Below are positions 16,636 through 18,872 of a DNA stretch of 18,872 bases, piece by piece. Made by a program: the position numbers and the translations under genes. The stretch lies in contig DLOP01000027.1 in NCBI GenBank assembly GCA_002478505.1, positions 1,131 to 20,002 of the forward strand, given 5' to 3'. The notes under the pieces were generated by a model. That model had not been told where the DNA came from and ran no database searches. It saw nothing but the letters and a program-made list of their open reading frames with translations. The first letter of the stretch is position 1, and each line of letters opens with the position of its first letter. The stretch is from Lachnospiraceae bacterium UBA7481 (GTDB lineage: Bacteria > Bacillota > Clostridia > Lachnospirales > Lachnospiraceae).

Positions 16636-16688
16636 GTTTTGCTGGGCATTATTCACAAAATGGATCATACAATATAATACATGATTTT

Positions 16689-17714
16689 TTATCTGCGGCC
16701 GATTTCCTTATCGGTATCACTCAACACGCTGTTGGATTTAATATAGTCCACGATCTCATCCAACTTCGTAAATGCCAGTCCCACATAACTGTCCGCAGCT
16801 CCGTAAAAAATCGCGATCCTTCCCGTATCATTGTCCTGAAGTGTAGCACAGGGAAAGCATACGTTAGGTACAAATCCCCGCTCCTCATACCACTGCTCCG
16901 GCGTTAAAAGAAAATTCGTGCAGCGGTATTTCACAATAGAAGGATTGTCAATATCCAGAATCGCGCCGCCGATAGAATATACAAATCCGTTACAGGTTCC
17001 GCTGACTCCATGATAGAATAACAGCCAGCCTTCGCTTGTCTCAATGGGAGCTGCGCCGCCGCCGATCTTTACGGACTCCCACCACTCATTACCGCGGCTC
17101 ATCACATGACGATGTTTTCCCCAATATACAAGATCCGGACTTTCTGAAATAAATATGTCGCCAAACGGAGTGTGCCCGCTGTCGGAGGGTCTGGAAAACA
17201 GTACAAAATTACCGTTAATTTTTCTGGGAAACAGTACGGCATTGCGGTTAAAGGGCAGAAACGGATTCTCAATGCGGACAAATTTCTTAAAGTCCGTCGT
17301 CTTTGCCATACCGATTGCCGCGCCGTAAAAATCGCCGCACCAGATGATATAATAGGTATCTTCTACCTTTACCAGACGGGGATCGTAAGCATAGACCGGC
17401 ATAAACGGCTTGCCGTCCTCATCCTCAAACGGAATCTTATCTTTGTCAAAATCCCAATGAATCGCATCCTTACTTCTTCCAAGATATATGTAAGGAATAC
17501 CGTTTGTCTGCTCGCCGCGGAACACGCCGATAAATCCATCCTCATAGGGCATAACCGCGCTATTAAAGATCCTTGCAACGCCCTCTACAGGATTTCTGTC
17601 AATAATAGGGTTTTCCGTATATCTCCATACGGGCGCACCCTTGATCCCTTCCGGCTTCTCCTGCCAGGGAATATTGGGCAATGACGATACATTAACAAAA
17701 TTTACGTTAGACAT
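16689..17714 (-). CDS. GH130 beta-mannoside (mannooligosaccharide-type) phosphorylase
   Basis: A 341-residue cytosolic enzyme with no signal peptide. GH130 enzymes split beta-1,4-mannosides with phosphate, releasing alpha-mannose 1-phosphate and saving ATP. The five-bladed propeller signature is visible: ARIFNSAVMPYEDGFIGVFR, PVYAYDPRLVKVEDTYYI with the general acid Asp111, NRNAVLFPRKINGNFVLFSR with phosphate-site basic residues, WESVKIGGGAAPIE, and LLFYHGVSG. The length is closer to RaMP2-like mannooligosaccharide phosphorylases than to the longer mannosylglucose phosphorylases, but subfamily and acceptor are not certain; mannosyl-glucose or mannosyl-GlcNAc remain possible. AAAGGAGG sits about 8 nt before the ATG. 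It is the first gene after the main promoter. Confidence 0.92.
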   Translation of the reverse strand: MSNVNFVNVSSLPNIPWQEKPEGIKGAPVWRYTENPIIDRNPVEGVARIFNSAVMPYEDGFIGVFRGEQTNGIPYIYLGRSKDAIHWDFDKDKIPFEDEDGKPFMPVYAYDPRLVKVEDTYYIIWCGDFYGAAIGMAKTTDFKKFVRIENPFLPFNRNAVLFPRKINGNFVLFSRPSDSGHTPFGDIFISESPDLVYWGKHRHVMSRGNEWWESVKIGGGAAPIETSEGWLLFYHGVSGTCNGFVYSIGGAILDIDNPSIVKYRCTNFLLTPEQWYEERGFVPNVCFPCATLQDNDTGRIAIFYGAADSYVGLAFTKLDEIVDYIKSNSVLSDTDKEIGRR

Positions 17715-17760
17715 GGGGATTCCTCCTTTTAAAGATACTATATCTGAATTTTAAGTTGTT

Positions 17761-17776
17761 AGGTTATCGGTAACCT
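17761..17776. promoter_or_regulatory. LacI-family-type operator palindrome
   Basis: AGGTTATCGGTAACCT is an even-length palindrome centred on CG, with half-sites agreeing at seven of eight positions. This is the form expected for LacI/GalR-family regulators. It starts about 9 bp downstream of the -10 element, overlapping or just after the predicted transcription start, a position that would block initiation. A similar half-site, ATGTTATC, lies upstream of the -35 at 17821-17828. No regulator gene is present in the window. Confidence 0.7.
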
Positions 17777-17784
17777 ATAATTAA

Positions 17785-17813
17785 ATTATAATTTTTTAAC
17801 AATTTAGTGTCAA
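17785..17813 (-). promoter_or_regulatory. Consensus sigma-A promoter of the mannan operon
   Basis: On the minus strand a perfect TTGACA (17808-17813) and a perfect TATAAT (17785-17790) are separated by exactly 17 bp. Transcription should start near 17778, giving a leader of about 63 nt before the GH130 ATG. It is the only full-consensus promoter I saw in the window. A promoter this strong fits a tightly repressed, inducible operon. Confidence 0.88.
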
Positions 17814-17900
17814 ACAAAAAATGTTATCCCCGTTAAGTTTGTAAATATAAAACAATTTATATAGCCTGTATTTGTTCAGTGTGACAATTTACATAAGAAA

Positions 17901-18542
17901 CTATCCTTTTAAGGCAAGAAACTCCTCCGTACGTTTTCTCCATGTATGCTCTTTCCTTGCGCGTTCATAAGCCTTTACCGCCATCTGCCGGCGATGATCT
18001 TCATCCCGCAGCAGCTCCAAAACCTTCTGCGGCAGCAGAGATATCTCCGAAAGTCTGAACAGCGTCATTTCTTCCCCATCCGAATAATTTTCTCTAAGAT
18101 AACTCGACTCATCTGAAACACAGACCGCACCGGACAGCATGATATTGGCGATACGCTCCGTCATGCCCGCCTTATGCCATGTCATGATATTCAGACCGAT
18201 CTTTGCATGACCAAGCACCTCTAATGATTCCTCCACCGATACTTCAGGATGACGGGACAGAAACGCTTCATGCTCCGAATGAAAACTCTGCCAGCTATCG
18301 CCATAGACATGCACATTGACGCCCGCAGCGATCAACGTCTCAATCACAGCGTCACGATAGTAGGACGTTACCGCGCGGCAGGCATTTTTCACCGATTCCA
18401 GACCGATCCGTATGGTGTCCTCTTCATATTTATAAGGCATATTTTCTTTTAAATACTGCCGATAACCAACTTCAAAATTTACATCCGGATGGCTTTTCAT
18501 ATATTCATAAAACTTCCGTTCCTCCTCCGAAAATGTATCCAA
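17901..18542 (-). pseudogene. C-terminal fragment of CgeB-like (DUF3880-type) glycosyltransferase
   Basis: About 213 residues, from LDTFSEEERKFYEYMKSH to TEEFLALKG, match the C-terminal half of family-1-type glycosyltransferases of the CgeB/DUF3880 group: VHVYGDSWQSF, AKIGLNIMTWHKAGMTERI, MLSGAVCVSDESSYLRENYS and the helical QKVLELLRDEDHRRQMA. The minus-strand frame stays open upstream to about 18860, but those residues (Ile/Cys/His-rich, unlike any glycosyltransferase) are the antisense of real plus-strand coding sequence, so I end the gene at the repeat boundary. Whether the gene is truly broken, invertible, or split by a chimeric assembly cannot be told here. It ends upstream of the operon promoter and looks unrelated to mannan use. 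Confidence 0.7.
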
Positions 18543-18872
18543 AGAGATATTTTCCGGAGGATGGCATGTCCGAAATATCAGTTCTGGTTTGATAATCCGA
18601 TCTATTTTAACGATATGTTTTACGATCTTCCAAAGGAGTATTACATCCTTTCCCAGGATGCGGATTATGCGGACTATATCAAAAGATATTATGGAACAGA
18701 AAATGCAATACAATTCCCACCGGCAGGAGAAGATGCCGGATATGCCGGGAATCAGGATCGTCCGTATGATGTGGTGTTTATCGGCAGCTACCGCAATCAG
18801 TGGGATGTGGATACATTTTCGGAGGAGGAACGGAAGTTTTATGAATATATGAAAAGCCATCCGGATGTAAAT
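18477..18872. repeat. Perfect 65-bp inverted repeat around a 266-bp spacer
   Basis: The left arm, 18477-18541, is the exact reverse complement of the right arm, 18808-18872; all 65 positions match. The right arm reaches the last base of the window, so the repeat may continue. The arms encode the same peptide, DTFSEEERKFYEYMKSHPDVN, once on each strand. The spacer 18542-18807 encodes the upstream part of the same gene on the plus strand. The match stops at 18542/18807 (T versus G). Confidence 0.95.
18543..18872 (+). pseudogene. Upstream fragment of the same glycosyltransferase, opposite strand
   Basis: The plus frame from 18543 is open to the window end and reads like genuine protein: CPKYQFWFDNPIYFND, YILSQDADYADYIKRYYG, PYDVVFIGSYRNQWDVDTF and then EEERKFYEYMKSHPDVN. 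This is the DNP / QD-x2-YADYI / VVFIGSY pattern of DUF3880-type glycosyltransferases just before their C-terminal domain. It joins in order and without a gap to the minus-strand fragment (…HPDVN then FEVGYRQYLKEN…). The ATG at 18561 is probably internal: the frame extends upstream and the adjacent GGAGG leaves no spacing. The true N-terminus is not in the window at the expected place. Confidence 0.72.

Noticed and set aside
16664..16685. AT-rich hairpin with flanking T-run after the GH130 gene, as a terminator
   Set aside because: The stem is weak, with two wobble pairs, and the T-run lies on the plus-strand side, where no gene needs terminating; on the minus strand there is no U-tract after it.
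17836..17890. Second promoter (TTGTCA with TATATA, 18-bp spacing) upstream of the main one
   Set aside because: Only a partial -10 match in very AT-rich DNA, next to a perfect promoter; chance similarity is likely.
18542..18860. Minus-strand open frame extending the glycosyltransferase by about 105 N-terminal residues
   Set aside because: These residues are Ile/Cys/His-rich and resemble no glycosyltransferase, while the plus strand of the same DNA encodes a clear DUF3880-type segment. The extension is antisense created by the inverted junction.
18561..18872. ATG at 18561 with adjacent GGAGG as a true gene start
   Set aside because: The ribosome-binding-like sequence touches the ATG, leaving no spacing, and the frame continues upstream as plausible coding up to the repeat boundary.

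Overview
The window looks like chromosome of a low-to-mid GC Gram-positive anaerobe, most likely a gut Firmicute of the Lachnospiraceae type. The signs are strong GGAGG ribosome-binding sites, several lipobox lipoproteins, a cytosolic glycoside phosphorylase paired with an extracellular endo-glycanase, a YesL-type membrane protein, and sugar ABC importers with no dedicated ATPase. The taxonomic call is inference; there is no rRNA or marker gene.

Twelve complete genes and one partial gene lie on the minus strand in one block, read from about 17.78 kb down to position 1. Gaps run from 1-8 bp overlaps to 113 bp, and I found no convincing terminator, so this is probably one long operon with possible internal promoters. 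It starts at a consensus sigma-A promoter (TTGACA, 17-bp spacer, TATAAT) with a 16-bp LacI-type palindrome just downstream of the -10. Gene order is: GH130 mannoside phosphorylase; GH26 beta-mannanase lipoprotein with a CBM35-like module; YesL/DUF624 membrane protein; a 1011-residue solute-binding protein fused to two carbohydrate-binding-like domains; MalF-type and MalG-type permeases (importer 1); membrane-anchored NHL propeller with a TPR-like tail; YIP1-family membrane protein; membrane-anchored DUF5696-like 892-residue protein; a second MalF/MalG-type pair (importer 2); a lipoprotein with three nearly identical ~110-residue repeats; and the start of a solute-binding lipoprotein that runs off the window.

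Proposed function: the surface mannanase cuts beta-mannan, the binding proteins and accessory surface proteins capture the oligosaccharides, one or both importers bring them in, and the cytosolic phosphorylase yields mannose 1-phosphate. GH130 and GH26 are firm. The substrate of each importer and the jobs of the NHL, YIP1, DUF5696 and triple-repeat proteins are inference. The block from the CBM-fused binding protein to the partial lipoprotein is the best candidate for a poorly described system: two importers interleaved with four accessory envelope proteins.

The right end (17901-18872) is structurally odd. The C-terminal half of a CgeB-like/DUF3880-type glycosyltransferase lies on the minus strand, while an upstream part of apparently the same gene lies on the plus strand. 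They are joined through a perfect 65-bp inverted repeat (18477-18541 and 18808-18872) around a 266-bp spacer. This is either a fold-back assembly or amplification chimera, or a real inverted duplication or invertible segment. No gene-free stretch exceeds 300 bases; the longest is the 186-bp promoter region at 17715-17900.
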